64,000 nt of DNA from an uncultured Bacteroidales bacterium (GTDB lineage: Bacteria > Bacteroidota > Bacteroidia > Bacteroidales > Paludibacteraceae). This document shows positions 49,535 to 57,264 of the stretch, one piece after another. The first letter of the stretch is position 1, and every line of letters starts with the position of its first letter. The stretch lies in assembly GCA_946626605.1 (NCBI GenBank), contig CAMOUL010000008.1, positions 1-64,000 on the forward strand, read 5' to 3'. The notes under the pieces are model-generated. The model made no database searches. It was not told the DNA's origin and saw only the letters and a list, made by a program, of their open reading frames with translations. The translations under genes and the position numbers were made by a program.

Positions 49535-51048
49535 TCGTTCAAAACACTGATAGGTATAAAATACGGTGCACTCTCGATACGAATCTCGCGAGCGATATAG
49601 GGTGTGTCACCCAGTTTGCTCAACTGCGTGCGAATAGTATTCAACGCTTTCTCCGCATTCTTGGCCGGCTCGTGCGGATAACTGAATACGGAATGCTGAA
49701 AACTGAAATCTGAACGATAGCTCAATTCAAAACCCTCTTCTGTCTCGCTTAAAACAATATCTACTGGTATACGTCGTTCGCTTTTCAGACTCTTCGTGAA
49801 CTCCATATCAAGGTTTCTAAACAGTTCTCTTCCCTTTAGGGAGGAGATAGAGACAGGCTCTTTGTTGATCTTCACGATATTGCCTTCTACGCCGTTCACA
49901 TTAAAGCCTTCGCTACCTATGGTCAGTCCGTCTCCGTTATGCAGCACAACTCCTTTCTTTAGTCTCACGCGCAGCGTATTACCGTGTGCCTCGACCACTT
50001 CTCCGATATACTCACCGGTTGATTTAGGAGTTTCCCAATTGGCCATCGGTCGTGTCCTGCCGTGTAAGAAATACTCCGTTGCACCTCTGTGAAACGTCTT
50101 CTCCGGATTCGGTGTGAAACTGCGCGTGTAAATCGGTCTGTACTCTGTACTCTGTATTCTGTCAGCGTAGCGGTCTAATTTCTCCCTATAATACGCCGTG
50201 ATATTCGTTACGTACTCTGCGTCTTTGAGTCGGCCCTCTATCTTAAAGGTCGTCACACCCGCATCAATCAGTTCCTGCAGATACGCACTTCGGTCCATGT
50301 CTTGCAGCGAGAGCAGGTAACGTTGATGAATCGGTTCCCCCTGATCATCCCTCACTTCATTCATCGATTCGTCCAACAGGTCATACGCCATGCGGCAGTA
50401 CTGCGCACACGCACCTCTGTTGGCGCTACGGCCGGATAACACCTCCGATATATAACACCTACCGGAATAGCAGACACATAGTGCCCCGTGAACAAAGGCT
50501 TCTAACTCGATATCCGGCACGGCTTCGTGAATAGCCCGTATCTCGTCTATACTCAGTTCGCGGGCTAAGACCACACGCTTGAAACCCTTGTCGCGTAAGA
50601 AAGCTACCTGCTCCGGAGTGCGGTTGTCGCACTGTGTCGAAGCATGTAAACGAATAGGGGGAAGGTCAAAATCCAAGAGATGAAGGTCCTGTATGATCAA
50701 TGCATCCACACCGATGGCATAGAGTTGATGAATCATTTCAACCGCTTTCGGATACTCGTCCTCATGGAGTAGGGTGTTGACTGTCACGAGCACCTGCACA
50801 CCATAACGATGCGCATAACGAACAACCTCGGCCAGGTCCTCAATGCTGTTCCCTGCCGCCTGCCGCGCACCATAAGCCGGAGCACCGATATAGATCGCAT
50901 CAGCCCCCGCTTGAATAGCCGCAATAGCTACTTCTTTGTCGCGAGCCGGAGCGAGGAGGCTAAGCGATACATCACGATGCCTGCCGTCACACTTACGTTC
51001 ATCGAGTGCTTTGTTCCGTATTGAGGTATCTCTATGCATTGACTGCAA
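49510..51048 (-). CDS. Peptidase U32-family protein (C-terminus apparently split off; exact start uncertain)
   Basis: LLAPARDKEVAIAAIQAGADAIYIG, FVHGALCVCYSGRCYISEVLSGRSANRGACAQYCRMAYDL, FKIEGRLKDAEYV. Confidence 0.92.
   Translation of the reverse strand: MQSMHRDTSIRNKALDERKCDGRHRDVSLSLLAPARDKEVAIAAIQAGADAIYIGAPAYGARQAAGNSIEDLAEVVRYAHRYGVQVLVTVNTLLHEDEYPKAVEMIHQLYAIGVDALIIQDLHLLDFDLPPIRLHASTQCDNRTPEQVAFLRDKGFKRVVLARELSIDEIRAIHEAVPDIELEAFVHGALCVCYSGRCYISEVLSGRSANRGACAQYCRMAYDLLDESMNEVRDDQGEPIHQRYLLSLQDMDRSAYLQELIDAGVTTFKIEGRLKDAEYVTNITAYYREKLDRYADRIQSTEYRPIYTRSFTPNPEKTFHRGATEYFLHGRTRPMANWETPKSTGEYIGEVVEAHGNTLRVRLKKGVVLHNGDGLTIGSEGFNVNGVEGNIVKINKEPVSISSLKGRELFRNLDMEFTKSLKSERRIPVDIVLSETEEGFELSYRSDFSFQHSVFSYPHEPAKNAEKALNTIRTQLSKLGDTPYIAREIRIESAPYFIPISVLNEWRRNTII
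49681..49715. repeat. ACTGAAT-type heptad array inside the U32 gene
   Basis: actgaat acggaat gctgaaa actgaaa tctgaac. Confidence 0.75.
50137..50164. repeat. TCTGTAC heptad array inside the U32 gene
   Basis: tctgtac tctgtac tctgtat tctgtca; 31-nt identity with the GH2 copy. Confidence 0.9.
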
Positions 51049-51491
51049 TGATCTATTACTTCTTGTTGTACGCCGAACACTTCGTGCCCTAAAATAACGG
51101 CGATCTTCTGATTACTGAATCCTGAATCCTGAATACTGAATGCCGCCTCCTCCAATGTGATTGAGTCATGTGCCTGCTCCACGGCGTAAACGGTGTATCC
51201 TTCCTCTTGCAGCGCCTTAACCGCGTCTAAGGTCTCCTTGTAATACTGCCATTCTACGCTCTCTTCGGCTCCTAAAGCTGTCTTATGAATCTCTTGATTC
51301 GGGGGACAACAGCAAATCCCGCAGAGCACAACTCGTTCAATACGCATCGCGTCTGCTGTACGAAAGACCGCACCTACGTTATGTTGACTCCGTACGTTAT
51401 CCAAAACCACTACGAAGGGCAGTTTGTCAGCCTCGCGGTATTGGTCGATGTTCATGCGACCCATTTCAGCGGTCGTCAGTTTTGTATTCAT
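50928..51491 (-). CDS. TrmH/SpoU-family RNA methyltransferase
   Basis: VVLDNVRSQHNVGAVFRTADAMRI, AVILGHEVFGV, IPQYGTKHSMNVSVTAGIVMY. Confidence 0.92.
   Translation of the reverse strand: MNTKLTTAEMGRMNIDQYREADKLPFVVVLDNVRSQHNVGAVFRTADAMRIERVVLCGICCCPPNQEIHKTALGAEESVEWQYYKETLDAVKALQEEGYTVYAVEQAHDSITLEEAAFSIQDSGFSNQKIAVILGHEVFGVQQEVIDHCSQCIEIPQYGTKHSMNVSVTAGIVMYRLASSLRLATKK
51113..51140. repeat. TCCTGAA heptad array inside the TrmH-family gene
   Basis: tactgaa tcctgaa tcctgaa tactgaa. Confidence 0.88.
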
Positions 51492-51880
51492 AGCGAGAAA
51501 GGAAAATGAACGTGCAGCACACGTTGCTCTTCGTCTATTTCCAGAATAAAATCTTCATGCAAGGGCACCATACGACCATCGCTCAAGGTAGCTAAGGTGT
51601 TGATCGTGCTCTCGTCAATGTAATCAATTGTTCCTACCGTTCCGGTTTCCGCATCTTCGATCGTATAGCCCACTAAGTCCTGCCAGGTCAACAACCCGTC
51701 CTCTTCTTCCTGTATGTCACTTCGTTTTACCCAAATCTCTTCTCCCATCAAGGATGCAATTTCTTCCGAACGAAAAGGTACGAATAACCCGTCCCGCTGC
51801 ACAAAGATAAACTTCGGCAGGTCTCTGTTGTGGGTTCGTTTCAAGTAACCCAGTGATATCAATTCTGTTTTATCCATCAA
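51488..51880 (-). CDS. rimM: 16S rRNA processing protein RimM
   Basis: PRC-barrel pattern LVGYTIEDAETGTVGTIDYIDESTINTLATL..VPLHEDFILEID. Confidence 0.82.
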   Translation of the reverse strand: MMDKTELISLGYLKRTHNRDLPKFIFVQRDGLFVPFRSEEIASLMGEEIWVKRSDIQEEEDGLLTWQDLVGYTIEDAETGTVGTIDYIDESTINTLATLSDGRMVPLHEDFILEIDEEQRVLHVHFPFSL

Positions 51881-51894
51881 TTACCAATCACCAA

Positions 51895-52389
51895 TCACCT
51901 CTGTGTAATAGTCAGTTTGCCGTCTGAATTGATGATGTTCAGTCGCCGTAAGGTCTCATGGGCGATACCCTTGGTCGGAACGGCTGTGCCGGATCCTAAG
52001 TCATATTGTTCGCCGCATTCCGGACAAACGGCATATATTCCGTCTATATCGCAGGGTACACGTTTACTGATACTGGCGCAGTGGGGACAAGCCATGTCAT
52101 AGGTGACAAAACCGCTGAGGCTCACAAACACAATGACGCCGCCATACCCGCAAGCATCCGTCGCTCCCAGAGGAATGACGTACTTGCCGTCCAGAAAATA
52201 GCCGTCTCGGTTTACAAGCACATAGGACCCGAAATTGGTCGGTTGAAAATGCACGAACTGACCCACACGCGTATCAATCACGACGTGCACGCGGTACGCC
52301 GGTACACTGCTCGAGTTGTTGGTTCCTTCGCAAGAAACGAACAGAAGCACCGCCAATATGCAAAATATCAGTTGCCGGTAACGCTGCAT
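51895..52389 (-). CDS. Hypothetical lipoprotein with zinc-ribbon/Rieske-like CPHC..CPEC motif
   Basis: Lipobox LLFVSCEGT; DMACPHCASISKRVPCDIDGIYAVCPECGEQYDL. Confidence 0.7.
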   Translation of the reverse strand: MQRYRQLIFCILAVLLFVSCEGTNNSSSVPAYRVHVVIDTRVGQFVHFQPTNFGSYVLVNRDGYFLDGKYVIPLGATDACGYGGVIVFVSLSGFVTYDMACPHCASISKRVPCDIDGIYAVCPECGEQYDLGSGTAVPTKGIAHETLRRLNIINSDGKLTITQR

Positions 52390-52910
52390 ATATGAACCGT
52401 GTAAATCAGCGTGGAGTAGGGCGGGATATAGGTTTGTGTTCCCTCTGTGCCGTATCCTTCAGCATCGTTGTATTCATCCGAATCGTACTTCGAGGAGTCG
52501 TATCCTAAATACGCCGGGATATACAACTCTATGTCGCCGTTGTTATGAATCTTATGACAACCTTCTGCAAAACCCGGAATGACACTACTCAGACTCAGCG
52601 CTACGCCGTTGTAAGAATCTACGGTATAACCGTTGATCAGTTTCAACGTATAGTCGCAAACAATTGTACTGGTCGTGTTGGGTTGCGCATCCTGCGGCGT
52701 CGGGTCGGCAATGATCTTATACTGCAAACCCGTGGATGTAACCACTACACCCGGCTGTGTCTTGTTGTTCTCCAACCACATCTCATTCTGGGTCTTCCAA
52801 TCGATCCATTTATTCTCCTTGCACCCTGTCAAAAGAGCCATGAGTACCAGTACGGTGAATAAACCTTTCACCTTTAACCTTTCACCTTTCACCTTCATTT
52901 CGCAATCCAT
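52368..52910 (-). CDS. FKBP-type peptidyl-prolyl isomerase-like lipoprotein
   Basis: Lipobox ALLTGCKEN; TSTGLQYKIIADP, YTLKLINGYTVDSYNG, VIPGFAEGCHKIHNNGDIELYIPAYLGYD. Confidence 0.8.
   Translation of the reverse strand: MDCEMKVKGERLKVKGLFTVLVLMALLTGCKENKWIDWKTQNEMWLENNKTQPGVVVTSTGLQYKIIADPTPQDAQPNTTSTIVCDYTLKLINGYTVDSYNGVALSLSSVIPGFAEGCHKIHNNGDIELYIPAYLGYDSSKYDSDEYNDAEGYGTEGTQTYIPPYSTLIYTVHICSVTGN
52864..52898. repeat. CCTTTCA heptad array at the FKBP-like gene start
   Basis: cctttca cctttaa cctttca cctttca ccttcat. Confidence 0.9.
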
Positions 52911-54088
52911 AATTCGGGATTAACTACGTTTTTATCTTTATATACTTGAAAATACAGTTCTGTTTTCTGGTCTTGTTCGGCGTCAGTAAAAATCGTTCCG
53001 ATATACTGTTTCGCTTCTACTTTATCGCCTTGTTTGACGCTCAGCTTACTGAGGTTCGAATAAACGGTGCGGTAGTTACCGTGCTGTACGATCACGGCGT
53101 ATGTGCCGGCTACCATGAAGCAACTCGTCACTTCGCCTTTATACACTGCCCGTGCCTTGGTGCCTGCGACGGTCTGGATGTATATTCCTTTGTTGTCTAT
53201 CGTCACTTGCGAATAGACAGGGTGCTGCTGTTTACCGAAATGACCGCTGATCATTCCTTTCTCTACCGGCCAGGGTAAACGACCTTTGTTCGCTTCAAAA
53301 CCACCGGCTATCAACTGTTGCTCTTTGGTCAGCGTAGTCTTCGAGGCTTTTTCAGCCTGTTGACGTACCATCTCGTCGATCTTCTTATTCAGGTCCGCCG
53401 CTTTCTTCTGTTGTTTCTTCAGCTTCGTACTCAGATCTTTCTCTTTGCTCTTCAACTGTGTCAACATCGATTGCTGTTTACGCTCGTCGCGTTGCAGGTT
53501 TGCTTGTTCGCGTTTGCGCGTACTGAGGGCCGTCTCTTTATCGCTCTTGTTCGCTTTCAGCAATGCATTCTGGGTGTCTATCTCTGCTTGTGTTGACTCG
53601 ATACGCTTCACTTGCTCTTGCCGGAAATGCGCGAACTCCTGCATGTAGCGCGCGCGACGCACTAACTGCTGAAAATTCTCGCTACTGAGCACAAACAGCA
53701 AGGGCGACTGTTGCAGACGAGCGAAGTGCGTCTGACGAACAAACTGCGCGTAGTCCAGTTTGTACCCCTCTAAGATGTGTTGCAGCGAGTCGCGACGGCC
53801 GCTGAGTTGGACCATCTCACGATTGAGAGCAATAATCTCATTGTCGAGCGTCGAGATCAGCCTCCGTTGGTTCTTGATGTTCTGATTCAGCAGATTCAAC
53901 TTATTCAGCGTAGCGCTCTCGTCGCGCTTGGTCTGACTGAGCATTTTGTTCGTCTGCTCAATCTCCTGCTGCAGCTGCTTCTGCTTCTTCTGCAGGTCCT
54001 TGACGCTTTCGGCATGAATCGGACAGAGGAAGATAGCCAACGCTCCAATCACCAACAGTCGTATGTGTATCCGGGTTTTCATAACCAT
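52895..54088 (-). CDS. EnvC/LytM-like murein hydrolase activator (degenerate M23)
   Basis: Long coiled coil then SGHFGKQQHPVYSQVTIDNKGIYIQTVAGTKARAVYKGEV...GNYRTVYSNL; expected Zn ligands not conserved. Confidence 0.85.
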   Translation of the reverse strand: MVMKTRIHIRLLVIGALAIFLCPIHAESVKDLQKKQKQLQQEIEQTNKMLSQTKRDESATLNKLNLLNQNIKNQRRLISTLDNEIIALNREMVQLSGRRDSLQHILEGYKLDYAQFVRQTHFARLQQSPLLFVLSSENFQQLVRRARYMQEFAHFRQEQVKRIESTQAEIDTQNALLKANKSDKETALSTRKREQANLQRDERKQQSMLTQLKSKEKDLSTKLKKQQKKAADLNKKIDEMVRQQAEKASKTTLTKEQQLIAGGFEANKGRLPWPVEKGMISGHFGKQQHPVYSQVTIDNKGIYIQTVAGTKARAVYKGEVTSCFMVAGTYAVIVQHGNYRTVYSNLSKLSVKQGDKVEAKQYIGTIFTDAEQDQKTELYFQVYKDKNVVNPELWIAK

Positions 54089-54639
54089 CTCTCGAGTTCT
54101 ATCTTCATGTATTTATCCAACCGTAACCGATTTGCCTTAACGGGCACATCCAGTTTGCGTGGAGTGTACGTGATCTGAATATCAATCGGTACGTCTTCGC
54201 CGTACAGGTATTGCAGGTGTGCGTTCTCCGGCCCCGTAGGCAGTTCGGCTGTACAGATCTGCTGCAGAATAGCCCAACTCATTTTCGGCGTTAGGCGGTG
54301 GTTAACGGCCTCGAAACTGGCGGTGGCATAGCGCCCGTGCACTTTGTCGATCGCGATCAACTCCGTAGGCGTGGCCTCTAAACGAACCATCTCGATCCCT
54401 AACATCGGCATCACGCTGATGACAATTATCGAGTCGCGTACGGTCTGCATGATCACGTTTGCGGAAACCTGTTCGCTCTTGGTGGTTACCGTCACTTTAG
54501 CTCCTTGAATGACACAGGTGTGCCATGCCGGCGTTTCCTCTACCGGTATGGCGGACTTTGTTGCTTTCTTACTTACTCCGCAGCCGACAAGCAACAAGCA
54601 ACTACTTATTAATACTATCGATATGTTTTTGAATCTCAT
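54079..54639 (-). CDS. Lipoprotein, DUF4292-like
   Basis: Lipobox CLLLVGCGVSKK; position between TPR and EnvC-like genes; start set at MRFKN. Confidence 0.65.
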   Translation of the reverse strand: MRFKNISIVLISSCLLLVGCGVSKKATKSAIPVEETPAWHTCVIQGAKVTVTTKSEQVSANVIMQTVRDSIIVISVMPMLGIEMVRLEATPTELIAIDKVHGRYATASFEAVNHRLTPKMSWAILQQICTAELPTGPENAHLQYLYGEDVPIDIQITYTPRKLDVPVKANRLRLDKYMKIELERWL

Positions 54640-55612
54640 CTCTTGTCTTACTGGATGAATCAACATTATACAATGCGCGTCCCAGATAGAAGAGCGCTAA
54701 GTCATCTTGTCCCTGCATGTGGAGAATCCAACCGTAGGTGTCCAGATAAACCGGGTTATATGGTTCCTCTTTGATGGTGATAGCGCTCATCCGTTCTGCT
54801 TTTTTAAGATCGCCCTTATGCGTTGCCAAATGATATGCGTAGTTGTTCATTACCATCAAGTTATGCGGGTCGAGAGCCAGAATGCGCTCGTACATCGCGT
54901 AGAGTTCTTTGATCTTCGCGCCGGTTTGCTCCATCAGTTCCAAGCGGAAAAGCAAGAACCGCACATCATTCGGGTCGATTTCCAAATAGGTATCTACGGC
55001 TTGGATGGCTTTCTTGGGCTTGTTCCACATCGCGTAGATGCGGTAACGCGTGAGGGCGCTGTAGGCATCGTATCCTGTGACGCGGTCTAACTCATCCTGT
55101 ATCGCCAGCGCTTTCTTCCATTCGCCCACATGCACGTACGCGCTCAACATCGTGTTCAGCAGACTCTGCTCCACTTTTTTCTTCTTATCCCCGCCTTTCT
55201 GCACCTGATAGGCTTTCTCCAGCACTCGTATACCCGCTTGGTTCATCTCTGCATCGTCCTTACTCAATAGAAGACGACTGTACTGATACCATTGGTCATA
55301 GGGGTCGGCCTCGAAGGCTTCCTGAAAAGTCTTCAAAGCGCGGTTCTCTTGTCCCATACCTTGATAAATCAATCCCAGAAACGTCAGTGTGTGACCGTCA
55401 TTGGGCTTAATTGCACGACAGAACTCCAGCAAAGCCAGCGCTTCGTCGTACTGCTCTTTCTCAATCGCCTGCCGCGCAGCGTACCAGTAGTACGTGAACT
55501 GCTGCTCCTGCTCCGTCGTGATCGTTTCTTTCTTCCCCTCGTTTTGAGCATACGTGGGAACAAAGAACAAACAACCAAGCAAAAGGACTAATATGTTACG
55601 ATAAATCTTCAA
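54602..55612 (-). CDS. Tetratricopeptide repeat protein
   Basis: Signal peptide and multiple TPR motifs (NDGHTLTFLGLIYQGMGQENRALKTFQEAFEADP). Confidence 0.88.
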   Translation of the reverse strand: MKIYRNILVLLLGCLFFVPTYAQNEGKKETITTEQEQQFTYYWYAARQAIEKEQYDEALALLEFCRAIKPNDGHTLTFLGLIYQGMGQENRALKTFQEAFEADPYDQWYQYSRLLLSKDDAEMNQAGIRVLEKAYQVQKGGDKKKKVEQSLLNTMLSAYVHVGEWKKALAIQDELDRVTGYDAYSALTRYRIYAMWNKPKKAIQAVDTYLEIDPNDVRFLLFRLELMEQTGAKIKELYAMYERILALDPHNLMVMNNYAYHLATHKGDLKKAERMSAITIKEEPYNPVYLDTYGWILHMQGQDDLALFYLGRALYNVDSSSKTRDEIQKHIDSINK

Positions 55613-55631
55613 TTTTCAATCTGCAATTTTC
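55604..55631. repeat. AATTTTC heptads x4 overlapping the TTG start of the TPR gene
   Basis: aatcttc aattttc aatctgc aattttc. Confidence 0.75.
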
Positions 55632-55687
55632 TTTTTTTTAGCGAGTATTAAATATTATTAGCGAGTATATAACCCTCTCGGAGGCGT

Positions 55688-55713
55688 ATTTTTGCGAATG
55701 GGTACGCAAAAAT
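55688..55713. repeat. Perfect inverted repeat, 9-bp stem
   Basis: ATTTTTGCG-aatgggta-CGCAAAAAT. Confidence 0.85.
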
Positions 55714-55725
55714 CCGTCGAGCAGG

Positions 55726-55875
55726 GGGCGAGTTACTCCGAAGGGTTTATATACGAGCGTAGGCAGTACGTTTTTTGATGAGTAGCATACGAGCGCAGGC
55801 AGTTAGGGCGAGTTACTCCGAAGGGTTTATATGCGAGCGCTGGCAGTACGTTTTTTGATGAGTAGCATACGAGCG
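55726..55875. repeat. 80-bp tandem duplication (second copy about 70 bp)
   Basis: gggcgagttactccgaagggtttatatacgagcg...gatgagtagcatacgagcg repeated at 80-bp offset with few mismatches. Confidence 0.95.
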
Positions 55876-55879
55876 TTAA

Positions 55880-56314
55880 CTACTTGCGACCGCTGTGGCC
55901 AAACCCACCGGCGCCGCGCTCCGTGTCGCTTAACTCACTCACTTCTACTATTTCCGGTGTCTCGTGCTTGGCTATCACCATCTGGCAGATACGCTCGCCC
56001 GGTTCAATAGTCTGCGCTTCGCCACTCAGGTTCACCAGAATCACACCTACTTCGCCGCGATAGTCCGCATCAATCGTACCCGGTGTGTTCAGTACCGTCA
56101 AACCGCGTTTGAGGGCCAAACCGCTGCGCGGACGTATCTGCGCTTCGTATCCCGCAGGTAACTCGATAAACAAACCTGTGGGGATTAACTTGCGTTCCAT
56201 CGGTTGCAGTGTGACTGCTTCTGCGATATTACACCGGATATCCATACCTGCTGCCTGCGCGCTTTCGTATTTCGGCAGCGGATTATTGCTCTTGTTAATG
56301 ATCTTCAGTTCCAT
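55880..56314 (-). CDS. dut: dUTP diphosphatase
   Basis: [48 protein letters not shown]. Confidence 0.97.
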   Translation of the reverse strand: MELKIINKSNNPLPKYESAQAAGMDIRCNIAEAVTLQPMERKLIPTGLFIELPAGYEAQIRPRSGLALKRGLTVLNTPGTIDADYRGEVGVILVNLSGEAQTIEPGERICQMVIAKHETPEIVEVSELSDTERGAGGFGHSGRK

Positions 56315-56369
56315 ATTTAATTTATCTTTTTCGTAATAACGAAATTACGTAATTACGGGCTAATGAAGA

Positions 56370-57263
56370 TTAAAATCTCTTCTCGACAAGGACTCTCAGT
56401 CCGTCGGCTACGATTTTAATATGGATATCTTTTTCCATCTCTACCGGATCGCCGTCGATATGGAACGGTGCTACTTCTTCGCGTTCCAGCGTCACTTCCT
56501 TCGCACGAATCGTGTTCATGAAATAACTGTTATCGATATTACCTGCGAAAAGACGCAAGGCGAGACTGGCGCCGCCCAAGATGGCATTGCTGGACATGAG
56601 CATGATATCCATCTGACCGTCCTGTACACTGGCCTTGGGCGCTATGATGGCTTCGTAACCCCATTGGTTCGCATTGGCGAAGGTGATAAGAAAAGCTTTG
56701 TGGGTGACATCAATGCCGTCTCCTACGATATGGTAGGTCTGGGAGTGATAGGAGAAAATATCCTTCACAATGCTCCGCAGATAGGTGGTGAACCCGCGTT
56801 TCTTACTACCCGCAAACTGATCCGCTACCACCGCATCAAAACCCGTGCCACACGTGCTCACGAACAAGCGTCCGTTTGCCAAACCGTAGTCCACATTGAT
56901 CGGCTCGCTGTGATTAATCATCTCAATCGCTTTTTGCGGACGAATAGGAATATTCAGATGACGAGCAAAACCGTTTCCGCTACCCATCGGCAGGATACCC
57001 AAGGCGGTGTTGGTGTCTTTCAGCCCCCGTGCCACTTCGTTCACCGTGCCATCGCCGCCTACGGCCACTACGGCATCAAAGCCCATGCGCGCGTACTGAT
57101 GCGCCAGATCTGTGGCATGACCTGCGTACTCCGTAAAAACGATATTCGGCAGCCACTGCTCCATATCCAGCGTCTGCATGATCAACTTCGGTAACTTACG
57201 TTTTGTATTCTGTGTCTCTTTCGAACCCGAAATAGGATTGATGATAAAAGCTATATTCTTCAT
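56370..57263 (-). CDS. Diacylglycerol/sphingosine kinase-like (YegS-type) lipid kinase
   Basis: FIINPISGS, VAVGGDGTVNEVARGL, LPMGSGNGFARHLNIP, PFHIDGDPVE. Confidence 0.93.
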   Translation of the reverse strand: MKNIAFIINPISGSKETQNTKRKLPKLIMQTLDMEQWLPNIVFTEYAGHATDLAHQYARMGFDAVVAVGGDGTVNEVARGLKDTNTALGILPMGSGNGFARHLNIPIRPQKAIEMINHSEPINVDYGLANGRLFVSTCGTGFDAVVADQFAGSKKRGFTTYLRSIVKDIFSYHSQTYHIVGDGIDVTHKAFLITFANANQWGYEAIIAPKASVQDGQMDIMLMSSNAILGGASLALRLFAGNIDNSYFMNTIRAKEVTLEREEVAPFHIDGDPVEMEKDIHIKIVADGLRVLVEKRF

Positions 57264-57264
57264 G

